Shown piece by piece: positions 49,245-62,445 of a stretch of 64,000 bases of DNA. A model generated the notes under the pieces. It was not told where the DNA came from and did no database searches. It saw only the letters and a program-made list of their open reading frames with translations. Each line of letters opens with the position of its first letter. Within the stretch, counting starts at the first letter, position 1. Source of the stretch: Wuchereria bancrofti (taxonomy: Eukaryota; Nematoda; Chromadorea; Rhabditida; Onchocercidae); contig SSBO01000004.1 of assembly GCA_005281725.1 (NCBI GenBank), positions 1,054,001 to 1,118,000 on the forward strand, written 5' to 3'. Made by a program: the position numbers and the translations under genes.

Positions 49245-52200
49245 TTATCTTGAATTAAAAATACAAGTCATAGCCGAGAAATTAAAGAGAAAAAAGAAAC
49301 ATTTTTAGAGGATTTGTGAAAGTGAAATGAAGAAACCGATGTTGCAGTTTCTATATTGTATATTGTGCGCACTATTATAGAGAGGATTTATTTCTCGAGC
49401 TTTTAGTTTAGAAAAACCCCCCGCTATTTTTATCAGTTGTTTGAACTGGACAATTTCTACTCTTGATAGTTCATTTTTGTGAAAGGAAGTCCAGAGAAGA
49501 AAAGCTTAAAAGTTTTATTGGCGTTCAACCCATAAATTTCTCCGTCGGGATCAGGCTTGATCGCTTTGAAGGTTTTGGGATAAAAAATTATTTGCCTGGG
49601 TGGTCTTGCTTCATTCTATTTCCTTCTTGCACCGCAAGCTACTCTTCTACTACTCCTTAGATTTATGTGTCTTTCCTCTTTTTTCCTTTCACTCTGGAAA
49701 ATTTCTTCTTTTTTCAACTCCTTTCCTGGTGTAAAATCTCCCGCGGGCACAATAAGTTTATGTAAGCGACACACAATCTGAGGTTTAATATAAATTCTCG
49801 ATGGATGCCCTTTGGGATCTAACAACACATTGCTTTTCTATAACATTTTGATTTTCGCGTATGAGACCACCAACAGCGCTTGATCTTTTTGCAGAAACTT
49901 AATGTTTTTCAGACCTAAAAGTATAAAAAGGCACGTTGAAATTGGCAATGATGAAAATAAAATGAGCTGATTTCTGTTACTTGAAATGATGAACGCTGGC
50001 TGAATTTTAAACCATTTCTACTGCAGTCATCACACGTTTTAGTTTTTATTGCTTTACACTTTACCTACTTTTTTTCATTCCAAAAATACTTATCTTTAGA
50101 CCTTTCTTTGGTTAATTATAGCCGAAGGGCCGGAATATGTGACGAATTCACAATAACAAAACAAGTAAATAATAATATATACAAGGTAAGCAACTATAAT
50201 AATTAAGCGATTTCGGAAACAATTTGTATTATCCCAATTCCAGTAAGAAATTTTTCTGATGAAATTGAAAATAGAAAAACGGATCGCCTAACCAAAAAAC
50301 TAATGTCTAGATGAGATCTGTAAGAAATCAAGGTGCATATTATATAGCAGGATACCACGTAAAATACGTGTTCCCAAATATCATGCTATATAACAATCAT
50401 ATAATAATTTAAATTTGAATTGAAATGAAAGTACGGCCAGATAATGGACTGCAGAGATTGACTGCCAGAGAATAAACAGGTAGGAATAATCTATCATAGC
50501 GGAACCGAATGGAGCAGAATCAGTTTTTTAACGGACTGAAAGGCGGTACATTGTCGAATATTTCACATTTCATCACATTCATTTCTGTTTCGCTTCTTCT
50601 CTCATAAACTGTAGCCATTTTATCCGAAAATTCTCACCGTTTTCATACAAACCACTTGAAGGAACTTATTGTCTGATTGCATATGAATTTAAAAAGTTCA
50701 AAATCATTTCGGTACAAAAATGGTTTTTCTCATTCTCTTCTTCACAAGAATTCGTTGAAAAAGTAGGAATAGAAGAAAATGCATCCAATCGACAATTGTC
50801 CATCGTTTGTTGCACTTTTTTCACTGCCCAGCGGTTTACGTATAGTGTCCGTTGTGCTGTGTGGCACTTCCTCTTCATCAAAATTTCGATTTTTCATTTT
50901 TCGGTGCACTTTTTTTCTCAGCTAGCAAGAACTTCAATCATTTGAAAGATTTAATGAGTAATTCTGGACACATCTCTTCTTTCGCTTTTTATTCATACAT
51001 GTCCTTAGAAGTAGCCGTTTCAGTTTTATATCAACATTCTATATTCTCCTTCATTTAGAGAAAATTTGGTAGTGAACTATATAGGATACAAATGCTCGAT
51101 CTGATAAAGACATTTTTTCATAACTGATTGTTTGACCAACAGTTTGATTAAATGGACAGGAACTGTGGACTTTTTAGAATACCTGGTTATCAAATTGAAC
51201 AATAAATATAAAAATAAGCAACTTGTCCTTTTTTTTACTGCAGCAATTTCCTTTTTTTAACATAAGAAATGTTTTTATTTTCAATATCTGTTGTCAGACA
51301 ACAATACAGTTTAATTAAGCAAAAATTTTTGATAATTTATTAATTTTATATTCTTCCTCATGTTTTTCGTTCCTCTATATTTTCGAGATTTTTAATCATC
51401 TTTTAATAAATTTCATGCAGAACTTATATTGATGGAAAATATCGTAACTTGGGTTGGAGAGGAAAAATATCTATTGATGTATCGGAAACACTTTGTATTT
51501 GAAAAATAAGTTACTGAAATAAATGAAGTTAAACTGCTGTCCTTTTTTTCTTCATATCTTCTCCTTGTTTTTGACTTTTACTGAAAATCATTGAGCAGAT
51601 GCTATAAAGAAATAGTTATTTGACATGTTTACCCTAGTGAAATTGATCATTTAAATTTGTTAGTCTTGTATTCTCTTTAATGGATTGGTTTATGCTAGGA
51701 GTTGAGTTCCTCTTCTGTTTAGGGCTTATTAAGATCCTTTCATTTAGGCGGAGGGAAAACGTTTAAATTTGATTGCCTAACGGATTGCCTACAAAACTTT
51801 CTTATAATAAATATTAATTGCGATCGGCAAAATATGTGTGTGATTTTTTTTGCTAATTAAAATTAGAAGTAAATTTAATGAGAAAAGATGTATTGAGATG
51901 TGTGTCAGGGAATGTATTCATACTGCCTGAGGTTTTTGTCTTTCTCCAAGGTCAGTCTCTAAATTCCAAAGTAGTTTAAGATTATGTAAAATTGATGTCG
52001 CATTTCATGTGCATTTGATTAAAGAGAAGATTTTTATTAGGGATCGCCATAAGCCGTAGTTAATATCTTCTTGTTGAAAATTAGCGGATAAACAAATAGT
52101 TCCTTGCACTTTTTCTTTCAGTGAGAACGGAAATTAGAAAAAAAAAAGGAATAAAGATCTGTTACACATGAAAGATGAGACAGAAAATCTTGAATTTGAT

Positions 52201-55200
52201 TGTTGAAAGCGAATTGTGAAATAATCATTTATCTTATGAAATGTAAATTAAGCATTAGCAGAAAGGGAAAATTCAAAGTGTTATGCAGAAATTGATCACT
52301 TAATCATCATTTAAATTAGGCTCAGAAGTGTTTTTTATTCACAACTAGCAGCGTTGTAAATTGATAAATCTGAAATGAATATGTAAACATTATATGATAT
52401 AATGCAAAATTGCAGAATTTGAATTAGTCAACGATTATATTTGCTCTTGAACTGTGTATAAATTGAAGATCTAGGCAACAATTTGAAAATCACTGGCCAT
52501 AGTGAGTGTTTAAAAGATTAATGATAGAGGAAAAGAAGACTTATCTAAAAGTTTCCGCTAGTATAGTAATTCTGAATTTATTTTGAAATGACATTAGAAA
52601 AAAGGTCACTAACTGCACCGAATGCATGTGCATGTGACAACATTACAGCAAGTGCTACTAAGTAAAAATATCTGTATTGCTACTGAACGATTCAAGCGTT
52701 GCAATAGTTATGGATCCCGCGTCTGATCCAACATCTAGCTAAGACTTACCTTGTAATTAGTGAAATCCATAAAACCGAAGCCATTGATAACCAGACCTAC
52801 CAAAATATCCACAATAATTTACCACAATTTGTTCGCCCGCATTTTGCACAAAAAGATAAGGCACACAACTCGTAGCTGTAAGCAAAAATGAAGGAGATTT
52901 ATCGGTTGAATCTAAAACGTACTGAGATTTCAGATTCAACCGAATTATAAACATAAAAGATCGTACAAGTAAGAGCGGACGTTATGCAGTTTAAATATAG
53001 TCCGGCATTCCACTGAAAAAAGAAAAAATATTCCTTTGAAAAAATTTGGAAGAACACAAAAAAAAAAATTTTTTTCAAACCTCAATCATTCTGGACCTAT
53101 GTTGTTTTCAAAGGATGATTAAGAATCAAGCATAAAGGTTCAAATATAAGAATCTGAATTTCACAGAATTTCTCAAAAGTTATTTCATTAAATCTAATAT
53201 TTAGGACTTTATCAAACTAATTTTATCTCAAATATTTCATTCCGAAAAAGAAGCGAAATCACTTTATTTTATACTCAAAGATCTTTTCAAGTTATGAATT
53301 ACTTTTCTTTATAGAATAGCGCTCTTTGAATAATGATATATAAGGGTAATAAGTTTTATTTTACATTTAATATTCAATATTTTCATAAGTGCCATCAGTT
53401 ATAGACAGGATATTAGAATTACCAGCAGAGTATTATACGTCGGTAGTATTGTAAGTAAATTTTCGTCTCATCCAACATTAATCTTAGTCACAGAAATACT
53501 GTCCTTAATATTACGTAGTAACAATTAGCAGATTCCATTATACACATATCATTAATGCATCTGTAACATATCTCCAGATTTTTATGCACTTCAGTGAAGT
53601 TCTATTTCAAAGTGAAATTTTAAGCGAGAAAGATTATTTATTTAAATTTGAAACAGAAATTTATAAGAATGATCTCTGAAGTCTAAGTTATGATAACTGC
53701 TACTGCACTTTATTAAAGTTTAAAAGCAATTGGAAGCGTTCATATACAGTTCATGGTATGTATATAGTGACTGAGACATTGACTGAAACTCTTATGAAAT
53801 AGGAAAGTAGTCGTTTGGAATGTTCTGCTCACCTGAAAAAGAAATTAAAGAAAGGGGTCGATCGTTTGGAAATGAAAATGAAATGAGTGAAGGCGATGAT
53901 GAACTGGATGAAAGTCATGCTATTTCAATTAATACTGACTTTTATTTAATCAAATTTTGAAGTTTTGAAATTTCCAATTCGTCACATTTTATAACCAGAT
54001 TGGAATATATTCGAATTAGAAAATAAAGTAACATAAGAAAATTATTAATGACTATAAAATAATAGCCATTGTAATAATGAATACTATAACTTAAATGAAT
54101 ATTAAGTACATTTCTAGCTAATCACGTAATTGTACGGAAAATTTTGCATTTTTTTCCTTATCGTCAAAAAATTGGAAATCCCGGAGGGATCAGTACAGAA
54201 TTTTACTGTCTCTAAAACTATGAAAAGTTGATAGAAACGGAAAATACCAACTAGGAAATAAATTAGTTCATAAAAAAAATGTATGTTATAAAATCATTTA
54301 TAAATGAAAAACAGTTGATGCTGTCATTATTACCAGTACAACCTACAGACTTGCTCTGCATGAAGTAACTTATCAAATACTTAGTGATACTACTGACTGA
54401 TAGTGCTATTCTCCTCACTAATAATTATGTATTTCTATGCAGTGATAAAGGAGACTATAACTGATCAGAAATTGAAGTTTCAAGTTTCTTACAGGAAAAG
54501 ATCTAAGAAGTATGTTAAGTTTGAACCTGTGGAGTAAATGCTTTTTTAATCCACCACAAACATATTAGACACTGTGAGGCTGAAAATCGCACAAATTTGA
54601 ACAGAGACCTTTGTAACTCGGAAATTTCTATAAATAGTGTCTAAAAACTCTTGGTCTATAGTGCTCTAATTCAAACCAACTTTTTTTGAATATTTTTTTG
54701 ACGCAATTATTAGCATTTATTACTTTTCGTGGAATTCTTACTGGCCACTTTTTAAACTTGTTTTTCAAGCATAACGAACGAATAGATAAGATAGAACTAA
54801 CTGTTCGGCATGAATCCAATTGGTTAGTGTTTCAGTTGTATTTATTTCATATCTCTAAATGCTTTAAAAGCTGTTATCGGGTCGATCAAATGAGTGAGTG
54901 ATTGACTGACTGTAAGTCAAATATGTCATGTCAGAGCGATATGCAAATTTATTGCACTTTTAGCTAGAGAATACGCGAAAGGAAATGAATGGATGGTAAA
55001 AGAGGTAAGTGGCAATAAAGGAGAAAGGAACGGAGAAAGGAAGGCGCAAAAGTAGGGGAGGATAAAAGGCAGCTGCAATTGCTAACAAGAAGCAGCTCGG
55101 AAGAGTGCTTTCAATGAGAATGTGGAATGAGTGGAACTATTCGACTTAAACCTCATTCTCATCATTTTTCTCCATTATTTTTAGGCCTTCTCTATTTAAG

Positions 55201-56680
55201 ATTTAACTTTCTCATTAATCTCTCCTAATTTGAGGTATGTTTTCATCGAAGGTATAAGTCCATTGTTCATACAAGTTAAACAAACCGGATGAATACGTAC
55301 AATAATATACTCTATGCACCTGATAAGTATATTTCTCCTAAGTCCTAGTAAATGCGATTTCCAAATAATCATTAGTTTTTGATTTTATCACTAAGTATTT
55401 TTACATGTCCAACTAATGTAGTAGATATAGTATCTTCCTGTCATGAGCGTTACTTATATCGAAGCTTAACAGCATTCGTGAATTAGAGGTATTACCATAA
55501 TCGTTGTGCCTTCAAGTAACAATCTGTTTTCTCAAAAATATATTTCTTGAACTAACCTAGTTTTCTAACTTAAATTCTTTCAACTGGAGACTTAAACGAT
55601 TTACTACTTCAAAAAGGTTGGAATTAAATTGTCTGCGTAATGGAATATCAAAAAAAGGATTAAACAAGTTTCAGCTTACATCATAAAAAGTAGACAAATA
55701 GCAGAAATGAGTTTCTAGAATTACCCAGATAGATTCAAATAGTGCGTACTAAAAAGATACAGGAAAGCTTGCGCTAAAAAGTTGCAGAAAAGTGGACTGA
55801 AATATATTAAAACCACTGCTATGATTTCCTTCAAATCGAGACACGTTCATTATTATTTCTTACACTAATTTCGCCATTTTATGGCCTTAACTTAAAGAAA
55901 AACATCCGCTTATACTTCTACTAATAATGGTCATAATGACTGTATCTTAAAAGAATTACGAGAGATAAATATGTTCCAGGACCTACATAAATATTACGTG
56001 AATTGCGTGACAGTTTCGTCTACTTTTTCGTCAAGCCCATTAGGTAGTGTTGATTACTAACAGCCTAACTACAGTGATGGCGAAGTTATGTTATAATCAA
56101 ATAATGAAGTGTGAAGTTTCTTTCCAGGGAACTATTTGCAACAAGGATAATTTGCAAAAAAAAAAAAGAACGGACTATCTAAGATCTCTCATTAAGCTTT
56201 GCTTCCCACAAATTTGCTCTCTCCGAAGTCTTTCCTGATTATAAAACTAGTGGTTAAAATTTTCAAAATAATGAAAGGCATTGATCTATCATTACAAGAA
56301 AAGGAGAGTCAAAACGAAAATGTAAGGTAGAGATGGAATTTTAGAATACGCGGTGGGATCAAAAGGTATGTCGTTTCCCACTGAGGGATAAAAGAACTGC
56401 ACAACTATTTAAGCCTACCTCACAATCCTTATAGCCTTCCCAAAATAAACAATTTTTGTACTTTCATTCTCGAAATAGCGAAAAAAGAAAACGTATTCTT
56501 TTGAAGCGCAAAATTTTTGTACATGAGCACATCCACATTCACATCTCTTCTTACTTTTCTTGTATTTCTTACTTCCCTCTTCCTCTTCTTCCTTCATTTT
56601 TCGTCTTTGACCAGAAACATAGGATTATCACCTGTTCTTTCCTTCAACTGATGCTACATGGTTCATTCCCTTTTAAGTAC
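49245..56680. other. Gene-poor stretch, second part
   Basis: No gene recognised. Two weak exon-like items lie on the minus strand: an ORF at 49616-49842 (DPKGHPSRIYIKPQIV near its start) and a short piece at 52750-52796 reading NGFGFMDFTNYK before a GTAAGT donor. Neither has partner exons I can join. Confidence 0.4.
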
Positions 56681-56790
56681 ACACATACACACACATACAT
56701 ATACACATATGCATGTACAGACACATACACATACATAGACAGATACGCAGATAGATACATATGTACACACAAACAAACACATACCTGGTA
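56681..56790. repeat. Compound ACAC/ACAT microsatellite
   Basis: Irregular run of CACACATACA-type units with interruptions. Confidence 0.85.
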
Positions 56791-58074
56791 CTTTTTATCG
56801 TCTTCAATCATCTAGCTGTTTTAAAGAAGCAACTAAGTGGATATTGCATTAGATTGGGATCCTAAAGTGGACAGGAGCGCTTTCTGACGCATTCATTATT
56901 CGTCTTCAATCATGCCTAGTCTCTAGTCTGTGCTCCTGCGGTAACATAGCAATGAGAGACATTAATAGTTGAAGGACAAGACTTAGGACATAACTTGATC
57001 AAGAAAAAGTAATTTTTCTGACCATGGTACAAAAGTTTTTATGATACTTTTCACCTGCCATACAAGCAGGTTCATTTAGCTGTGGACATGTCTCTCTTAG
57101 CCGGCGAAACTTGACGAAATTCGATTTATCAATCTTCCAAATTGTTCCTCCTTTTATTGCGCTTGTCTTGTTCCTCTTCTGTTTTCTCCCTTTCTTTTTT
57201 ACGTGCTTAAACATTTTCAACCATCTCATGTTTTTATTTTAAAAAAAAAAATTCTTTTGGTCTTCGTTAACTAGAGAGCATTGGTTAAATGTTATGGTAT
57301 CATGACAGATGATAGGAAACTCAATCACAACTGTCATCACTTTCATTTCTTTCTGTTTCATATTTAAATAAAGCACGATCTATCGTCTTGATAAGTTATA
57401 TATGTCTAAAAAGTAAACAATGTTTTGGAATGAAGTACTGCGAGGCTTCTAGCACTAATTCATAACCGTTAGCGTACTCAACAAAAAGACGTATTCATGT
57501 AATATAAACCAGAAATTACATAATTAAAGCTTATAAATAGCTTTCAAGTTAATAAGAATGCTTGAAACCTCTCCTAAATATGTTAAGTTCGAGGTTGTTT
57601 TTTCTCTCTAAAAAACAATCCTTCCAACCTTACATGAAGTACAATTTATGGATTTTAAAAAAGAAAACTCTCTTCTATGTGATTTCAGATCATTACTTTA
57701 ATTTGAATTTATTGTCTGCTGAATAATATTTCAGTTCTAGAACTTTGTTTTTCAACCCCCAAATGTCAGCACTCTATGAAAATCTCAATATGATACATAT
57801 CAGTAAACATATCATTTGATTAATGAGCAATGATTAAGTCAGCATATAAAATATGTGAATGAGGATCATTGTGTTCGGAAATGAATTTTCTGACAGTTTC
57901 AAGTCCAAAACAATTGTCAGACAACTCCACTTCTTATCGATTCATGGAAGCTTTCAATCATAATAATTGCTATGTCAAAGAATTCTTAAGTTCAACTGTC
58001 TCAGTTTCTCTTGAATGCGCGTCACTGTTAGATGAAAATACACTTCAGAATGATTTAGGAAACTTATTTTGCAG
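56791..58074. other. Unassigned sequence before an exon-like pair
   Basis: A frame open for about 70 codons runs from about 57881 to 58093 and could be a first exon of the next item. No domain is recognised. Confidence 0.35.
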
Positions 58075-58347
58075 GCGCTCCAAGAGCGATTGATCGCCAA
58101 GCGATCCTGTGGCTCATTGCATTTTCACTTCTAGGTGTGTGTGTACATATATCTTTTCGGTATTTGTATATCAAACTTTAAGCTTTATTATTCCGTAAAA
58201 GAAGAACAGTGTTCTTAAAGGCCAAACTTCGAGGAATTACCGTTTCAGAAGGACTGTTTTATAATATTTATGCAAAAGTAAGTTTTTTATAATTGTTATT
58301 TATGAAATCTTTTATTTTCAAGAAGCTTACTTGTATTGTGGATCAGG
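58075..58347 (+). CDS. Possible exons of an unrecognised membrane protein
   Basis: Between good splice signals, 58075-58134 reads APRAIDRQAILWLIAFSLL and joins in phase with 58249-58277 (EGLFYNIYAK, then GTAAGT). A third piece, about 58323-58347, reads KLTCIVDQ before a GT and also keeps phase. The first exon is hydrophobic enough for a membrane segment. No family is recognised, and chance is a real possibility in such AT-rich sequence. Confidence 0.22.
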
Positions 58348-60258
58348 TTCTATTGCTTAAATTGCAACGCAAAACAAAGCATTGGAAATATCCAGAAAAT
58401 TAATTAAACTAATTTAAAGGATATAATTTTATAAAGACCTTAAAACTGGAATGGATATAGAGCAGCTAAAGCTATTCATTTTATTTCACTCTTATCAATG
58501 TCAAAACCGTTGTTGCAAAGTTTCATAATTTTAATGTATAATTTTATTGTTGATTATTGAAATATTTGATAGTTATTACAATTTTTGAGCTATCGACAAA
58601 TTTCCTTTTCCTGTCATATCCGTGCTAACAGAAATTGCGCCCACCAAAGAAACTATAAAACTTGAAAAAAGTTTCAAGTTAAAATCATTTTTGAATATAT
58701 CATTATATTGATTAACTTTCCGAGAGAGTTATTTAAATTGAGTCAATAAACCCATGAAACTTTTCTAATGGATAATGCATTTCCTAATTTTGTTACCCTC
58801 TGTGAGCACTAAATCATAATCAAGAATCCATACGCTGCCAACACAGGTATTTATTTAGTTTAACGTTTAACAGACAGGTTGATATAATGAAATATTATTA
58901 TATCAACCTTTACTAGCATTTCAAAACTTCCACTTAAAAACATATGATTCTGAAACTTAGAATCGCTAAAAATCAAGCTAGAAATTCTCAACTTGTAAAA
59001 CTATTAATTTTGACAGTCGTGTAATAAAAACAGTAAATTCTGCAACAAAGTGAATTTTTCATTTTCATAGAAATTTGTATCATAGAGAATGTCATCGCAT
59101 CATCCTTACCCGTCATAATGGGCAACTTTCAGACCTTCCTGACTTCCTGTATCTTGAATTAACGATGCACGCATAAGGCATCATATCACAATGACTCAGA
59201 CTATTTGACTGTTTCTTTTGTTACAGAAATTTTTTATTCATTTCTGTTACTATTTTTTTCTTTTTTCATGGGTATTTTTTGTTTCCTGCTAGAAAAGCTG
59301 AACAACTAACGTTATTCAGAATCAACAAATCATCAAATCATCAACTCTAGAGATTATTAAAAGCAAATGCTGCTGCTTGAGATCATTTTTTTAAAAAACT
59401 CATTGGTCTTATGAGGGTTTTAAATATTTAAATGTCTTATAAGGGTTTTAAATATTTAAGTGATTTCTGTTGTCATTACTTTTAACTTATTTATTCTGAA
59501 TTTTTTCGAAACTATACTATAAACTTTATTCATGAATTCATTGGAAACGCAACGTTGAGATGTTAATTTTTCTGAAAGCTTTCTTATCCCATTAGTGAAT
59601 TCAACATTTTCTCACGCATGACACGAAGAAATCCGCTATAACTAAAACTGGTAATCAATAAACCGATTTCTTATTTAATTGAACGATCCAGGAGACTCTT
59701 GGATAAATTAATTTTGCAGAAGTCATCGTTTTAATAATAAGGCTATTATTGAATAGAGTTAGATTATAGTAATAATAAGCTTATTATTGAAGATAGTTAG
59801 ATCATAGTCCTGAGACACTTTGATTATTAGGAATACCAAAAGCATTTGAAAAACAAATATATAACAAAGTTATCTATGATCTTTGAAGCCTGTCGGAATA
59901 TCTGTTACTGTGCAAATAGGAACATAGCTTAATGAACTTACATAGCTTCAGATAAAGCTATTTTGAGAGTTATACAAATTACTTTCAACTTGACTGCACA
60001 GTGCTAATGCCACCAATCACCAGCCTATATCAATGCATTATTTATCACACAATAAAGCATTTATTTACAGAAGTAAATTTTTATTTGTCAAAATATATAT
60101 TAAATTATCAGACCTTTTGCTCAGTACTGTAGTGACTTTAATTTTTGATATAGCACTGGGTGAAGTGGCAACAAGGAATGGCTGTGGTAATCTCAAAAAG
60201 CATTGCAGGTGCATTATTTCCTAATTTACATATGATTTGTTGTGCATTTCTATAAATG
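58348..60258. other. AT-rich sequence with small tandem duplications
   Basis: Contains an inverted repeat at 58877-58908, a 28-bp tandem duplication at 59408-59463 and a 38-bp one at 59732-59807. No gene is recognised. Confidence 0.45.
59732..59807. repeat. 38-bp tandem duplication
   Basis: Two adjacent copies of TAATAATAAG..TTATTATTGA..AGTTAGAT(T/C)ATAG differing at a few bases. Confidence 0.75.
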
Positions 60259-60328
60259 CACACACATACATATGTGTATGTACGTATGTATGTGTGTGTG
60301 TGTATGTATGTGTATGTGCATAGATGTG
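60259..60328. repeat. CA/TG microsatellite with inverted halves
   Basis: ACACACATACATATGTGTAT followed by a TGTATG run; the left CA part is complementary to the right TG part, so it can fold on itself. Confidence 0.85.
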
Positions 60329-62445
60329 AATGAATGCTTGCATCTGTGTATGTTAAATGCAAATATGTGATCGTTGTTGTTTTTGTTGAACCCAAGCAAA
60401 TCGACATAACAAATGTGTAAGAAATAATGGTTGCAATCTCTTTAGTTACTACATTGACCTCTACTAGCTGTTAAGCCTTCTACAGTTATCAGTTTATCAA
60501 GCATAGATAAGCAGTATTACTCATATTCATAGTGATATTAATAACGATACGCATAGAACCAGTATGACTTTAGGTAATTTGGAATGAGAAGAAAGGTAGG
60601 AGTCCATCCACTACTAACCATTGTTTATAAGCTTACCAAGCTGGCGCCATTTGTTATGTGTGCTATGTGTGTTATGTATAAAATTATGTAATATCGTATA
60701 TTTGCATAGTAGAAGAGAAGAAGGAGAGAAGGGATATTTCAAGTGTAATTGAGGCTCTTTTCTCTTACCTCACCTGGATGAAAACTTTCAAATCAAATCT
60801 CATTTTTTGCACCTTATTTGAGCATCTGATTTTGAAGTCTTCATCAAAGTAAACAATTCGGTATTAGCGTTAAAATCTTAGTAACAAAATTTAAGCAATT
60901 TTTACAGAATGAAGGAATTACTTCAGTAGCATCTAATCTACTTAGATTTGAGTAAGCTTTGAACCTTGATCAACATTCCCAATTACTTCCTTATATTAAG
61001 CGGAGGGACCAAAATTTATCTTAAAAATCAAAATTTTATCTGAAATATACACAGTAATACAAACAGTAATATTATTTATTACTGTAGGTTAAAATTTATT
61101 TCAAAATTATTTAGCACAACTTTATGTTTATAAATGCGTAATAAGTGGTGAAATTTCAGTCTTGTATACAACAAAAACTATATTTTAAATCATGAAAAGC
61201 TTAGTTTGCTAAAGATTTGACTTTTTCCGTGAGTAAAATATGAGTTTTTCAAGAGGTCCATATGCGGTCAGAAATGAAATTGCTTAAAAAAGTCGTACTT
61301 TATGTTTATAAAATCAAAATGACTAATCAAATTAAGATAGACAACCAATAAATAATGCGATTTGTTTCAAAGAGATAGATTAAAAAAAAGAATTAAAATT
61401 GCTAAATATCATCATATTTAGCATATAAGGCTCTATCTATCATGAAGTTGCCTTTCATTTTGAATAATTTCAGAGTATATCGACAAAGAAAAATATTCGG
61501 ATCGAAATTGCGGCAAAAATGCAATTGTAATTTGACAGCAACAGCAATAAACAACAACAATCGTTAAAAATAAGGAGTTAAAAATCTCTGAAATACCAAC
61601 AGTTCATGTCTCGAAAATAACTCAAATTACAACGTTTGTCACCCCTGGCTGATGAATCTCACTTCATCCTCTGCCACTGGTTCGTCTTTTTTGTTGATCA
61701 CAGAAGTATCAAAATCATCTCCTAAAATATTACGCGTCCGATTCATATTGTAGTGATAAATACGAAGGATAAAACGAATCCATAAAGGCCTAAATTCAGT
61801 AATTATTTACTTAATTATATTAAGCCAAAACGATTGGAAATGATTCTGTAAGTATGAGAATATCTGAAATGTATCATAGACTGAGAACAGCTATACCATG
61901 TTTTCCTAATTTTTTTTATCGGATTGAGAACGATTTCTACCGATTAAACATGACTGACACCAACTCACAGTACAATGTATGTTTAGTTTTCTTCAAACTA
62001 TGATACATATACTAGTACATATTCTGGGCTTCTGTTCTGTTCATTCGCTTGATATAATCACTCAGTAAAGTAATGAGGCCAAGTTTAGGAAATAGCTGTA
62101 AGTCGATTTCCTGCATTAAATGTTGCAAGTAAAACAAATAGTTAACAACAGTTTTGATAATCGATTTGATAGTCATTAAATTCATAGAAATTCGGTCTAT
62201 ATATCCCTTTATTATCCTTACGGAGGCTTTGTAGTGAAGTGGAAACCTCAAATACTTTCTAGTGAAGTGGAAACCTCAAGTACTTTCTAGCACCACTTTG
62301 GAACTGAAAGGACGTTGGGCATCTGTTTCTAAGTGCATTAGAACTTTTACTGATTGCTAGTTGAAATGCAAATTTGGAGTGAGAACGATTTGCAGTCTTT
62401 CTGTCTATGGATTCATAAGTATATTAGACTGTGTCATACCACCAG
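60329..62445. other. Unassigned sequence upstream of the right-edge gene
   Basis: No gene recognised. A 28-bp tandem duplication (AGTGAAGTGGAAACCTCAAR.., 62233-62288) is present. It may be intron of the right-edge gene. Confidence 0.45.

Noticed and set aside
60259..60328. CA/TG repeat as a Z-DNA or promoter element
   Set aside because: No gene nearby uses it; treated as a plain microsatellite.
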